Shown piece after piece: positions 45,690-56,035 of a DNA stretch of 64,000 nt. The notes under the pieces are model-generated. The model was not told the origin of the DNA. It worked only from the letters and a program-made list of their open reading frames with translations, and did not search any database. The translations under genes and the position numbers were made by a program. This DNA is from Conus ventricosus (taxonomy: Eukaryota > Mollusca > Gastropoda > Neogastropoda > Conidae). Positions within the stretch are counted from its first letter, which is position 1, and the number at the start of each line of letters is the position of its first letter. Where the stretch lies: NCBI GenBank assembly GCA_018398815.1, contig CM031622.1, positions 23,326,947-23,390,946 on the forward strand, in the 5' to 3' direction.

Positions 45690-48350
45690 ATGGCACAGGA
45701 TAGTTCATTTTAAAATTTGTTCTTTGAATTGTAATGGTCTAAATAATGTAAAAAAAGGAAAGATGTTATTTGATTTTCTGAGAAAAAAAGCAGCTCATAT
45801 TTATTGTCTTCAAGAGACACACTTAAAGGAAGACTCTGAGAATTTTTATTCGAGCCAGCTGGGATATAATGTATGCTGTGTGGTACGGAACTAATAAAAA
45901 TGGGTTGTGTTTTTTTAATAATAACTTTGAGTACAAGATACAGATGTTGTAAGAGACCAGCATGGGTGTTACATTGTTATGAATATTCAAATTCTAAAAA
46001 AAGGGTTTACTTTGGTGAACTTATACGGGCATAGCAGTGGTGATAGCCCCGAATTTTTGATAGTGTTTGTGAACTCATTGAGACTTGGCAACCAACATGT
46101 AATTATAACTGGAGACTGGAATTGTGCCCTTAATTTAAAAAATGGATGTTAGAATTATACAAGTGTCACCAATCGGCCAAGAACCCGAGCAAAAATCAAT
46201 GATATAATGACAAAATACAATCTGTTCGATGTTTACATGAGAATTATACCCGAGAAAAGAAACTATACATGGCGGAAATTTCACTCTTTAAACAAGCAAG
46301 ACTTGACTACTTTATGATCACTGAAGGATTAATGATGGAAGTTATGATGTTTGCATCGACCCTGGATATCGATCAGATCATTTCTTGTCACATTGCTTTT
46401 AAAAAAGATCATTTCAAACGCGACAGATCTTTTTGGAAATTCAACAATAGTTTATTAAGAGATAAGCAATATGTTTCAGAAATTAGAGAGCTGATCAGCG
46501 ATATTAAGAAACAGTATGCATTACCTGTATACAACTTAGATAATATGCATAAAATTAGTAATGAAAACCTCTTTTTTCAAATTGATGATCGTCTCTTTTT
46601 TGAGACATTAATGCTTGAAATAAGAGGCAAAACAATTTCTTATAGTACTTATAAGAAAAAAATGGATACTCAAAGAGAACATGACCTAGAAACAAAAATA
46701 AAAAAACATTGAACAGAATTTACAAGAGGAAACTATTCCTCATTTAGAAAACCTAAAAAACAGAATTGCAGAAATCAGGAATCACAGACTTGAAGGCATG
46801 GCAATGCGCTCGAGAGTTCACTGCTAAGTCAAGGGGAAAAGGTGATAAAAATATTTTGCACTCTTGAAAATCGAAGTTTTCTTGATAAATCTATCCCTTT
46901 TTTAGAAAAAGAGGATGGTTCAGTCATTTCTGAACAAAAAAGTATCCTCCTTGAGATAAAAATTTTTTATGAACAATTATACAGCTTTAGAGATGTAACT
47001 GATATGAATATTTCTGAAGAGCTTCCGGATGCTCCAGCATTATCTGAGGAGGAGAGCTCCTCATTAGAGGGGTTGATAACACTGGAAGAGGCTGCTACTG
47101 CTTTGAAACGGATGAAAAATTTGAAGAGTCCTGGGCCTGATGGGTTTACTGTTGAATTTTTTAAGTTTTTCTTTGTAGATATTGGAACTTTCCTTGTACG
47201 TTCTATCAATGAAGTTTTGCTAAGAGCCAGTTATCAACTACCCAGCGACAGGGAACCATAATATGTATCCCCAAGGAAGGGAAGCCGAAAAGATTTGTGA
47301 AAAACTGGCGCCCCATCTCTTTGTTGAACACTACATATAATATAGCTTCTGCTTGTGTTGCTAATCGATTGAAAAGTGTTCTTCCAAACATCATACATGA
47401 GAGTCAAAGAGGTTTTTTGAAGGGCAGATTTATTGGAGAAAATATAAGGTTGATGTATGACATGTTATTGTACACTGATAAAGAAAATGTTCCAGGTATG
47501 CTTTTTTTAGTTGACTTTGAGAAGGCGTTTGATAGCGTCTCATGGTCATTCTTACATAACTGCCTGAAATTTTTCAAGTTTGGACCTCACTTAATTAATT
47601 GGATAAGAACATTTTATTCAGAAATTTCTACCAGTATTTATGTCAATGGCCATGTACTCCTCATGGTTTCCGATTGAGAGAGGGGTGAGACAGGGGGACC
47701 CATTATCTCCTTACCTATACCTAATTTGTGCTGAGGTTCTGTCATTAATGATTCGTTCTAATGAGCATATTAAAGGAATTAAAGTTGTTAACAAGGAAAC
47801 ATTACTGTCACAATTTGCTGACGATACTAGTTTATGTCTAGATGGTTCAGAGAGATCTTTTACCGAGGCGGTATCTGTCCTTACTAAATTTTTACAAATT
47901 TCAGGTTTAAAAATCAATTTTGACAAGTCACAAGTAATATGGTTGGGGAGTAGAAAGAATTGTGGAATTAGATTTATGAGGGACAAAAAATTTTGTTTGG
48001 GATCCAGGTACTTTCAAAATTCTTGGTATCAAATTCTCCACTAACACAAATATTATTGTACAGATTAACTTTGAAGATAAACTTTTTGAAGTAAAAAGAG
48101 TCCTAGCTTTTTGGAAAAAAAGAAATATAACTCCTTTCGGAAAAAATACTATTATTAAAACTTTGGCATTTTCTAAAATTGTTCATTTATTGATTAATCT
48201 ACCAGACCCCCCAGAGGATTTTATTGTTGCTTTGGAAAAAGAATTGTATAGTTTCTTATGGAACGGTAAAAAAAGTAAGATAAAAAAATCTGTGGTTCAA
48301 AAGCAATACTGTGAAGGTGGATTAAAATGTTAAATGTAAAAAATTTATTT
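45690..48350 (+). pseudogene. LINE ORF2: endonuclease and reverse transcriptase
   Basis: Opens MAQDSSF, then KICSLNCNGLNNVKKGKMLF and YCLQETHLKEDSENFYSSQL (45713-45860), the APE-endonuclease motifs. IITGDWNCALNLKNG lies at about 46099. Reverse transcriptase has LKSPGPDGFTVEFFKFFF (about 47120), NWRPISLLNTTYNIASACVA (47303 on) and [37 protein letters not shown] (about 47502), RGVRQGDPLSPYLYLICAEV (about 47680) and the catalytic FADDTSLC (47814-47837) follow. It continues to SWLRRL at about 48366-48383, where TTAA was hit. Several one-base shifts are present. Confidence 0.75.
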
Positions 48351-48383
48351 CTTCCATGAAGGTAAGTTGGCTGAGAAGATTAA

Positions 48384-49445
48384 CCGTTCAGTGCCTCACT
48401 ATAGTACAAACAAAGGGTGTTCCCAGGTGCCAGGGAGATCTCATGATTTGGGGGTCATAATTAACAAAACATTCTAGCTCAGAAACTACAAAAGATAGAA
48501 AAATGAAATCTATATCATTTTTGAAGGAATTGAATGAAGATTTTGAATCTGGGCTTCTTTTGTTTTAATTTTGATAATAAAAAAGTATTTAGGCTTTTAG
48601 ATTTGGATAGATTTTTTTGCACGATCAAAAACATATGTATTTACCACATCCAAACAAGAACACACAGCAAAAAAGTTGAACATTAAGTTTGTATTGTCAC
48701 ACTACAACCTGTAAATGAAAGTAAAACAGTTTGGAAGTCTATCAAGACGCTCACACTCGATGCAGACTGACCAGTCCACGACCACGCCCCCCCTCTCCCA
48801 CCACACCCCCTTGCTCGACTTCAACCCTCCCTTTCACACACTCATCTTCCTACCTTTCCGTCTGCACCGTGTGTCACGCCGCGAGCAGGCCACGCTCGCC
48901 TCTCGCGCTGATTTTCACATCACTGGACACCAGCACGCAGTGCACAGTACACACTAGGCTGCTCGTTCGACGCTGTCAGCTGAACACACTGAGGTCACAG
49001 AGCCCTACTCAATAACTGACGAATATGGTCGGCAATTCCACCACTATCATCATCTCACCTTCAAGCTCGAGTGAGTCGTTGAATAAAAGATTATTGTCTT
49101 TGTCCAAAATCATCAGCAGAGCCTGCTCAGCTGTGTAAATACGTTGATTTGGTCGCTGGGCTTGTCGAAGTTTGTGCCGCCATCTTTGCAAGCGAGACGA
49201 AGTGCTGGCTGGTCAGCCAGTCAGTGATGAGAATAAATGGCCTTTCCCTCACGTGTGGTCATTTACATATTATTTTAAGACTACAGACATATAAGGCTTT
49301 CTACGCAAATCTATTTGAGTCCGTTGATAGAAATAGTAACGAATGAAAATTCAAGAAAAATGCATGACGTCAGGGGAACGACCATAGGCACTGGGAAAGC
49401 ACTTTTAATTCCGCGTCAGCTGACCGACTAAAGGCACGCAACTGG
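48384..49445 (-). mobile_element. piggyBac-like element, internally deleted (1.06 kb), in TTAA of a LINE
   Basis: TTAA lies at 48380-48383 and 49446-49449. The ends are CCGTTCAGTGCCTCAC on the left and, reverse-complemented, CCAGTTGCGTGCCTTTAG on the right, imperfect inverted repeats starting CC as in piggyBac elements. Removing the element and one TTAA joins the LINE frame as SWLRRL-MYESGWREFTINMFP, which proves precise TTAA targeting. A transposase N-terminal fragment lies on the minus strand near the right end. Confidence 0.82.
49009..49191 (-). pseudogene. piggyBac-like transposase N-terminal fragment
   Basis: The 60-codon minus-strand frame reads MQRWRHKLRQAQRPNQRIYT, then TAEQALLMILDKDNNLLFND and SLELEGEM. 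The TAEQAL...ILD segment followed by acidic residues is typical of the N-terminus of piggyBac-derived proteins. Nothing resembling the catalytic domain remains between it and the left end. Confidence 0.55.
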
Positions 49446-49449
49446 TTAA

Positions 49450-50400
49450 TGTATGAGTCGGGTTGGCGGGAATTTACCATTAATATGTTCCCTAAGCTGG
49501 ACAATATAAAAAACTTTGGTGCTGAATTTCTAATGTTATTATGCAAGATGTCAATAACCATTCTGGAATGATGTGATGAAACACTACAAGAAACTGTGTT
49601 CAAAGTGCTGTCCGACTACAGTACATGATTTCATGTCAGAGTGTATTCATTACAATATTAAAATTTTAAGAGATAAAAAAGTTATTTTTGTACAGCAATG
49701 GTGTAATTATGGCATTTTCTTCATTAAAACTTGATTAATGAAAATGGGCATTGGATGACATTCCATGAATTTTTAATTAAATATCAAGGTATAAGAACAA
49801 TTTTTCTTGTATGAAGGCATAATAAATGCCATTCGCAACTATTGCCAAAAGCTTAATATTATCATAACTAAACCAATATAAACTTAGACCAAAAAGTCTG
49901 GTTTTGCATTAAAAGAGGCAACAAATATGTACAAAAAACTTTAAATGAAAATAATGCCTCTCCCACTGCTATTAATAAATGGAATAATCTTTTTGTAAAT
50001 CTGAATTGGAAACAAATATACCTTCATAGTTATAAAGTTTCTACTGACGTCCAGCTTAGATGGTTCCAATGTCGACTTCTACATAGATTGCTGCCAACCC
50101 AGAAATACCTGTTTCAGTGCAAAATTGTGGATTCACCATTATGTAACTTTTGTGATCAGGAACAACAGACGATTACACACATGCTTTTCGACTGTAATAT
50201 TGTGCAGCGGTTTTGGAGAAATCTTCAAAACCTGCTGATGGAGAAATGTCAGCACTGCGCTAATCTGTTTTTTGAGAAAGAGTTAGTTCTGTTTGGAATG
50301 AAACAAAAATGTGGAAACTGACAAAGTTCTTAACTTTATTCTGCTGTTTGCTAAGTTTTATGTTTACAAATGTAAACTACAAAATAACCACCCAGACCTT
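49450..50400 (+). pseudogene. LINE ORF2, C-terminal part
   Basis: Continues MYESGWREFTINMFPKLDNI immediately after the TTAA. At 50042-50321 it reads TDVQLRWFQCRLLHRLLPTQ, KYLFQCKIVDSPLCNFCDQE and QQTITHMLFDCNIVQRFW. The C-x2-C...H...C pattern is the zinc knuckle-like C-terminal motif of these LINEs. Shifts and stops occur at about 49560 and 49730. Confidence 0.65.
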
Positions 50401-50460
50401 CATGTTTTCCTAACAATCTTAAGCTATAGATTTAAATGGAAAAATACTTAGCCTTTCTGA

Positions 50461-50854
50461 ACTATGATTCAGATCAATTTGACAAACTGGTTTCCCTATT
50501 CCTCTATCATTTCCTAGCATGATTGTGACTTCTTTTTTTTTTTTTTTTGACAAATCTTATGTACACATGGTCCCAACTTGAGTATCCCAACCTAGATAAT
50601 GCTACATAGTTGAGAATGGTAAACGCTGGTATCTTTTAACACAACTAGCCATCCTTCTCTTGTTGTAATTACCCATCTTAAATTTTTTTTTTTTTCCTCC
50701 CTCTCTCTCAGCCTCTCACCATGCCACCCCTTGGTATTTTCCTTGTTTTTGAGGTTATTTGTATTGTGTGTGTGCGTGTGTTTTGTGTGTGCAAGTTTAT
50801 ATATCCTGCTTACAATTCATGTAATGATGTATGTTTGTGTGTGCGTCTGCGCCT

Positions 50855-50885
<31 letters not shown>

Positions 50886-51589
50886 GGGAATATGCGTGTT
50901 TGTCCCTTTATTGTGTCTGACTTCTTTTGGTTTTTTTGGTACAATTATTATGATACGTATGTCTTTTTGTGTGTGTGCATGCATGTTTGTTTAAAAAAAA
51001 AAACCTCTTTGCTAATACTTTAATAGCACAATTATACAATTCCAACTTACATGGGGTCAGTTATTTCAACTCATTCTCCCATTCATTCCTTCAAATACAA
51101 AGAACACAATGTCAAATGTCATAGGATATTTTGATTTGAACTCTTTATTGTAACTACCTTTATGTCTGTACATACATGAATTTATAATTAACTTGTTTTA
51201 AGTAAGTACCTTGCCAGGTTTATGTTGAGGGATGAATATGTGAGAAATGAAGGAATTGTTGAGTGGAGGGTGAGAGAGGTGACATTAAAAATGTGAAGGG
51301 AAAAAAAAAAAAAAAAGAATGCAGTAAGTCACATTTGGAAAAAAAAAAAAAAAAAAAAAAATTCACAGCAGCAAAACTACTCCACCAAAACTCTTGAAAC
51401 CAAAAACAAAATGGCACCAGAAACGGTCCTACCTGAAGACTCTTCTGTCGCGATTGCATTCTGGGATATGCGATAGTGAAAGTGAAGTCGTTGACCTAGT
51501 ATTCGGCAGTTGATCTCGGTCCATCTGGTATTCAGAAAGTAGAAATCTCGCGGTCGATCTCGGTCAGTGCGGTAGGCAGAAGGTTAAGT
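50461..51589. other. Intron 4, 3' part: homopolymers and TG repeats
   Basis: Poly-T runs near 50535 and 50681, TG-rich words at about 50760-50850, a pure G run at 50865-50888 (24 nt) and poly-A at about 51301-51316 and 51340-51360. No gene was recognised. Confidence 0.6.
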
Positions 51590-51915
51590 GGTTTATGTCT
51601 TAGTCTTCTGTAAATCTTTGTTAAGTGGTTTGGTGTTCATCTTCTGTAAATCTTTATAAAGTAGTTTGGTGTTTGTCTTCTGTAAATCTTTGTAAAGCGG
51701 TTTAGGTGTTCATCTTCAGTAAATCTTGTAAGTGGTTTGTGTCTTCGTCTTCTGTAAATCTTTGGAAAGTGGTTTGTGTCTTTGTCTTCTGTAAATCTTT
51801 GTAAAATGGTTTGTGTCTTCGTCTTCTGTAAATCTTGTAAAGTTGTTTGTATCTCAGAGTTCTGTAAGTCTTTGTGAAATTGTATGTCTGAGACTATTGT
51901 AAATGTGTGTAAAGT
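51590..51915. repeat. 37-bp minisatellite (about 9 units), same family as 39300-39490
   Basis: Unit CTGTAAATCTTTGTAAAGTG with GTTTGTGTCTTCGTCTT. It ends about 60 bp before the PWWP exon, so it lies close to that exon's branch-point region. Confidence 0.9.
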
Positions 51916-51973
51916 GGTTTATATTTTGTTAGGATGTGGATGATCATGTTTTTATTTATTATTGTAATTACAG

Positions 51974-52032
51974 AAACCTCACATCCTCTGGTGTGGGCAA
52001 AGCTGAAAGGATATCCATTCTGGCCTGCTAAG
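51974..52032 (+). CDS. ZMYND8: ZMYND8-like gene, exon: start of PWWP domain (one base short)
   Basis: Acceptor TAATTACAG and donor GTAAGA bound a 59-nt exon that encodes TSHPLVWAKLKGYPFWPAK. This is the first strand and loop of a PWWP domain (PFWP here), whose aromatic cage binds methylated H3K36. Vertebrate ZMYND8 has PHPLVWAKLKGFPFWPAK. The exon must enter in phase 0 from the previous one, but the correct frame needs one more base. The exon starts with AAA, and a fourth A would restore it. This is the third consecutive exon that is exactly one base short. Confidence 0.88.
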
Positions 52033-52194
52033 GTAAGATTGAATTGTGTGTCAGTATTTGATCTTTGAGTGTAAGTGCTTAGTGAAAGTGGATGGCAGCA
52101 AGTGTGTTTATACATTCCAGTCATAAATTGCGCTACAAATTAGTGTTTGAAGTTTCCTTTTATGATTTTTGACTTGGAATGTGCAGGCAAGTCT

Positions 52195-52500
52195 GTGTAG
52201 TCACCAGCCGCCATGGCGAAGTGGTTAGCGTTGTGGACTCCCGGTGGGAGGTCGTGGGTTCGAATCCCATCAGTCATGTGGGTTTTTCTACCCCGACTGG
52301 GTCATCCCCAGAGTTGAGTTTGCTGCGGATCAGTTGGGAAGACTGGGACCACACAGTCGAGTTTCATCTACTTAATGGATGCAATTCTGAGAGTGTTGCT
52401 AAAATTTCCTGACCAACACTGCAGGTGCCTGTATCTCTCGGGCCTGGTTGACGCCGGGATATATCATGAAAGGAAGCGGTAGAGTACAGCCATGTCATGT
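52195..52500 (+). mobile_element. tRNA-derived SINE
   Basis: A-box-like TGGCGAAGTGGTTAGCG (about 52214-52230) and B-box GGTTCGAATCC (52257-52267) form a tRNA-like head. An unrelated body (GGTGCCTGTATCTCTCGGGC, GACGCCGGGATATA) follows to about 52500. The head has extra bases and no matching acceptor stem, so it is a SINE and not a functional tRNA. Ends and target duplication are not clear. Confidence 0.65.
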
Positions 52501-52569
52501 AGTCTCAGACCGAAATGGAAATCCGTAGCACCATCTTAAAATCATCTTCATTCTCATCGATCAGCATAA

Positions 52570-53065
52570 AAATTTTTTTTAAATGTCTCAGATTTTGAGG
52601 CCCTTCATGCCCTGCTCTCATGGTGACCTCTATTTCGATGTCCTCTCCATGTCTGTGGTCTTGGTTTGGTTTCGTCAGGGTCACCGGTATCGGCGAGTCC
52701 ATGGGGGCTGTTGTTGGACGGAGTGGTGGCGCCCTTGGAGGGAGAGCTCACTCACGCTGGCTCCCGACTAAGCAATATTGTCATCAGTAGGGGGCTTAGT
52801 AGGTGTTGTCCTGCGTATGTTAGATCAGAACAGGCGCCACTGAACACCACTGAAGTGACTCGGCAGCAGTGCAGTGTCTCCTTCGGTGGGTTGCCTCTTG
52901 ACGACTTGACATTGACTGCTCCCTGTGGATTGCCGGTGCCGGGGCTGCGGCAGGGCCGACCGGGCTGAGGCTGTGGACGGGGTGTCGAGATGAGCGGCAT
53001 GGGTGCACTGCCTCTGAAGTGGCGCAGAGGTTGGGGCAGGAAAAAAAGAAAAAGTCTGTATAGTC
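52570..53065 (+). mobile_element. Dispersed retroposon-like repeat with A-rich tail (copy 1)
   Basis: About 470 bp, from TCTCAGATTTTGAGGCCCTT to CAGAGGTTGGGGCAGG followed by an A-rich tail (AAAAAAAGAAAAAG). A highly similar copy lies inverted at 56255-56716, also ending in an A/T-rich tail. A 3' A-rich tail suggests copying by retroposition. No internal gene or Pol III promoter was recognised. Confidence 0.65.
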
Positions 53066-53721
53066 ATGCGATTTCAATTGTCTGTGTGCATTTCTGTACA
53101 TGATCGTGTATGTTTGTTGGAAGCTTTAACACTGGCAGTTTATCAGGAGTACAAGTGTTAGGCTACATTCATGGAAAATCATGCGTGCAAGAGAAAAGGC
53201 GTTCAAACTGATTCTGCATGTTCTCCATCCATGAGGCTGCTTGGAGGCTAGACTTTTTTTTCTGTATCCAATAAGCAGATTACGAAAGGTGCATTGGAGA
53301 GATCATTGTTTAATGCGTGAACTGCTTGCAGATGAAAATAATTTGTGGAGTATCTGAGACCGACACTCGAGATGTACCATCATTTGCTGGAGCTGTGTGC
53401 TACAGACCTGGAGAGAAAAAAGACCAGTTTTTATTAACCGATTTCACCTAGTGAACAATTGGTTTTGAGGTATACCAGTGAAATGAAAAATCTGTGTGCA
53501 GTTACTTGATACACGCACGTACAAAATTGTGTCAGTATGAATGCCCGGAGCAGTGATGAAAAGGGTCTGCCTCATCTGCACAACTCTTTTTCCGTCCTCG
53601 GCGCGTGTTTGAATTGTGGCAAGCACACATGACCTTTTTTATTTTTGCGGGAGTGGTCGTGCGTGCGTGTCTGTGGCGGCATGACAGCCTTCCACTCTGT
53701 GAGTGAAAATGAAGAAGGGAG
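53066..53721. other. Intron 5 sequence, nothing recognised
   Basis: No gene or repeat was recognised before the 45-bp array starts. Confidence 0.5.
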
Positions 53722-54215
53722 TGCCGCATTTGTACGATTTTTATCTGTCCGTGTGATTGACATGAGTGCCACATTTGTACGATTTTTATCTGTCCGTGCG
53801 ACTGACATGAGTGCCGCATTTGTACGATTTTTATCTGTCCGTGCGACTGACATGAGTGCTGCATTTGTACGATTTTTATCTGTCCGTGCGACTGACATGA
53901 GTGCCGCATTTGTACGATTTTATCTGTCCGTGCGACTGACATGAGTGCCGCATTTGTACGATTTTTATCTGTCCGTGCGACTGACATGAGTGCCGCATTT
54001 GTACGATTTTTATCTGTCCGTGCGACTGACATGAGTGCCGCATTTGTACGATTTTTATCTGTCCGTGCGACTGACATGAGTGCCGCATTTGTACGATTTT
54101 TATCTGTCCGTGCGACTGACATGAGTGCCGCATTTGTACGATTTTTATCTGTCCGTGTGACTGACATGAGTGCCGCATTTGTACGATTTTATCTGTCCGT
54201 GCGACTGACATGTAT
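53722..54215. repeat. 45-bp minisatellite (11 units)
   Basis: Unit GTGCCGCATTTGTACGATTT with TTATCTGTCCGTGCGACTGACATGA, very homogeneous. Because 45 is divisible by 3, frames with MSAAFVRFLSVRATD (plus) and MSVARTDKNRTNAAL (minus) stay open for more than 200 codons. Two units carry a one-base T deletion. They are repeat translations, with no evidence of a gene. Confidence 0.95.
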
Positions 54216-54529
54216 GCTAGTATGAACGTACCGTAGTGTTATCAGACATGGAGGAATGATGATGTTGAGACCTTTCCGGTCATTCCCTGTAGGAAGATGT
54301 CACTGATTAACAATGATTGTAAATCTGCAAATTAACAATATCAGTAAGATTTTCAATGTTAGGAAACTAATGTTTTCGTTGAAATTGGGATTGCTTTCTC
54401 AGATGGTTTAAGCAGAATGCAGTCAAGATTGAATCTCTTCATGGATGATTTCTACAAAGCAGAGGTGTAGATCTAAATGAATGAAATTTTAAGATGGACC
54501 GTAAACAGAATTAATGTGGCAAATATAAC

Positions 54530-55533
54530 CAGGCATGCCTACCGTCCCGCTGTAGCCGTATTGTCCCTGAAAAATAAAGAAAATGAGCAGGGCGTCCCGG
54601 AAATACGGGTTTTGCGTTCGCGTCCCGGAAAATTAAAAGTTCGCGAAAATGACCGTTTATTTCGCTAGGATCCGGTTCAAAGTCTCAGGCTGGCGCCAAG
54701 ACGGAAGCGAATGTCCATCACGCATGCGCGGCACGGTCATTTCTACCCCCCTGCTTCAACAATGGCGTCGAACAAGCGAAAACAAGTTTTCACCGATTCT
54801 GATTCATCTCCAAAGAATTAAGCGCAGTCAAACGCAGCCAGATGTTTCGACAGGAGTATACAGAGTTCTGGCCTTGTATCAAGCAGGGAGGAAAGGAGAA
54901 ACGTACGCTTTCTGCGAAGTTTGTGCATGTGATTTCTCCATCAAATCCGGTGGAAAAGACGACTGTCGGCGGCACACACAAACTGACAAGCATAAAGCGA
55001 ACATAAAAATTTTGAAGCACAGCAACAGAATAAAAAAATCACTGGATTTTTTAACAGTGGAGTGTCAACTTCGGCCACAAAGAAGGAATCTACAGCCGTC
55101 ATTCGTGCTGAAGTGATGATGGTGGACATTGTTTTGGAACAAAATTTGCCGGTCGCAACGTTGGACAAACTCGGCAAAGCAGTGAAAGTCATGTTTCCCG
55201 ATTCGGAAATAGCCAAGCAGTTTCGCAAAGTCCAGGTCCGAGGGTGCACTAGAGAGACAGTACAAAGAGGCTGACCTGGCTGATCTGAAGAGTGCCTACT
55301 ACAGGTCTCTTCAGCCCTCTCAGTCTCATTAGTACAAAAAGGACTGTATTTGTACTTAGTGTAAATAAAGGTAAGCTGTTTTCATGCTTTTTATTTTAGT
55401 TTGCTGTTTTTGTGTTGCTTCTGTCTGATGACCAATAATTTGCCGAATAGTTAGGTCGCCTGAAAATTGTGTCCTGTCCCTGATTTTGAACATGTGTGTC
55501 CCTGAAAGAGCAATTTAGGGGTAGGCATGCCTG
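54530..55533 (+). mobile_element. hAT-related family derivative (1.0 kb) with 6-bp target duplication TATAAC
   Basis: Left end CAGGCATGCCTACC and right end GGTAGGCATGCCTG are perfect 14-bp inverted repeats flanked by TATAAC (54524-54529 and 55534-55539). GTCCC and CGGAAA words lie inside the ends. It encodes the longest zinc-finger N-terminal fragment of the four short copies. Confidence 0.87.
54762..55274 (+). pseudogene. Truncated transposase: zinc-finger N-terminus, longest copy
   Basis: The ATG at 54762 (AACAATGGCGTCG) starts MASNKRKQVFTDSDSSPKN before a stop. One frame over, 54649-55116 carries CEVCACDFSIKSGGKDDCRR and HTQTDKHKANIKILKHSNRI. Then 55062-55274 gives TKKESTAVIRAEVMMVDIVL, EQNLPVATLDKLGKAVKVMF and PDSEIAKQFRKVQVRGCT. 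The finger (C-x2-C, H-x5-H) and the following helix-rich segment are complete. The catalytic part is absent. Two one-base shifts separate the pieces. Confidence 0.6.
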
Positions 55534-55539
55534 TATAAC

Positions 55540-56031
55540 TCAAGTAGATTATATATGTTAATCATTTATAGTGAATCAAGCAAGTTAAACTGATGTAAAG
55601 GAACTAATGAAAGTCTTTCTTGTTTAAAACAGTATTAAGTCAAAACAAAAATTATGGAACATTGTTGCCAAAATGATAGAAAATGGCCATGAATGATGGG
55701 GAAAAAATTTCAATTCAAGCAGCAAGTACTGTAAAGTGTCATGTTTATATAGATATTATGTAAAATAATTCCGAGCCTAAGTAGTGTGATGTTGCACATT
55801 TGGAATACACTGGCAGCCTGAGTAACGAAGGTGTATTCATATCAAAGAGGGTGGGCTGGATCTCTTCACTCCAGACAGGCAGAGGGCAGGAAAGAGACTG
55901 TAACACATGTGTGCTGTGCAGAAAAGCAGAGAGAATTCTTGCTCACAGATCGCCATGTATTATTAAAACAGCCGACCTGTTTTGTGAGATCTAGTTGCAA
56001 AGGGAAGCGACTGCAGGTGGAAATCTAAACA
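55540..56031. other. Intron 5 sequence, nothing recognised apart from a repeat edge
   Basis: The last part (TGCAAAGGGAAGCGACTGCA to AATCTAAACAAAT, about 55996-56033) recurs at 59538-59580 (TGCAAAGGGAGGCGACTGCA). It probably belongs to the repeat that follows. Confidence 0.5.
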
Positions 56032-56035
56032 AATG

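Larger units (their letters stand above)
43430..50460 (+). mobile_element. L1/Tx1-like LINE with ORF1 and ORF2, split by a piggyBac-like element
   Basis: ORF1 (43606-44560) is followed by a 1.1-kb spacer and ORF2 (about 45690-50400). ORF2 is interrupted at a TTAA by the element at 48384-49445. There is no RNase H. The 3' end is not sharply defined; T-rich runs are at about 50534-50550 and 50681-50695. Compared with the LINE at 28.7-33.5 kb it is better preserved. Remaining breaks include one-base shifts. Its 5' end probably lies just after the transposon ending at 43417. Confidence 0.8.

Noticed and set aside
34649..52032. The host gene as a pseudogene because of frameshifts
   Set aside because: Splice sites, domain order and residues are conserved, and each of three exons lacks one base in or next to a homopolymer. 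Assembly error is simpler, although not proven.
52202..52275. tRNA gene (Ser/Leu-like)
   Set aside because: The tRNA-like part lacks matching acceptor arms and continues into a non-tRNA body, as in SINEs.
53532..54225. 211-codon minus-strand frame with MSVARTDKNRTNAAL repeats and the plus-strand frame MSAAFVRFLSVRATD
   Set aside because: Both come from the same homogeneous 45-bp array. No signal, domain or splice structure supports a gene.
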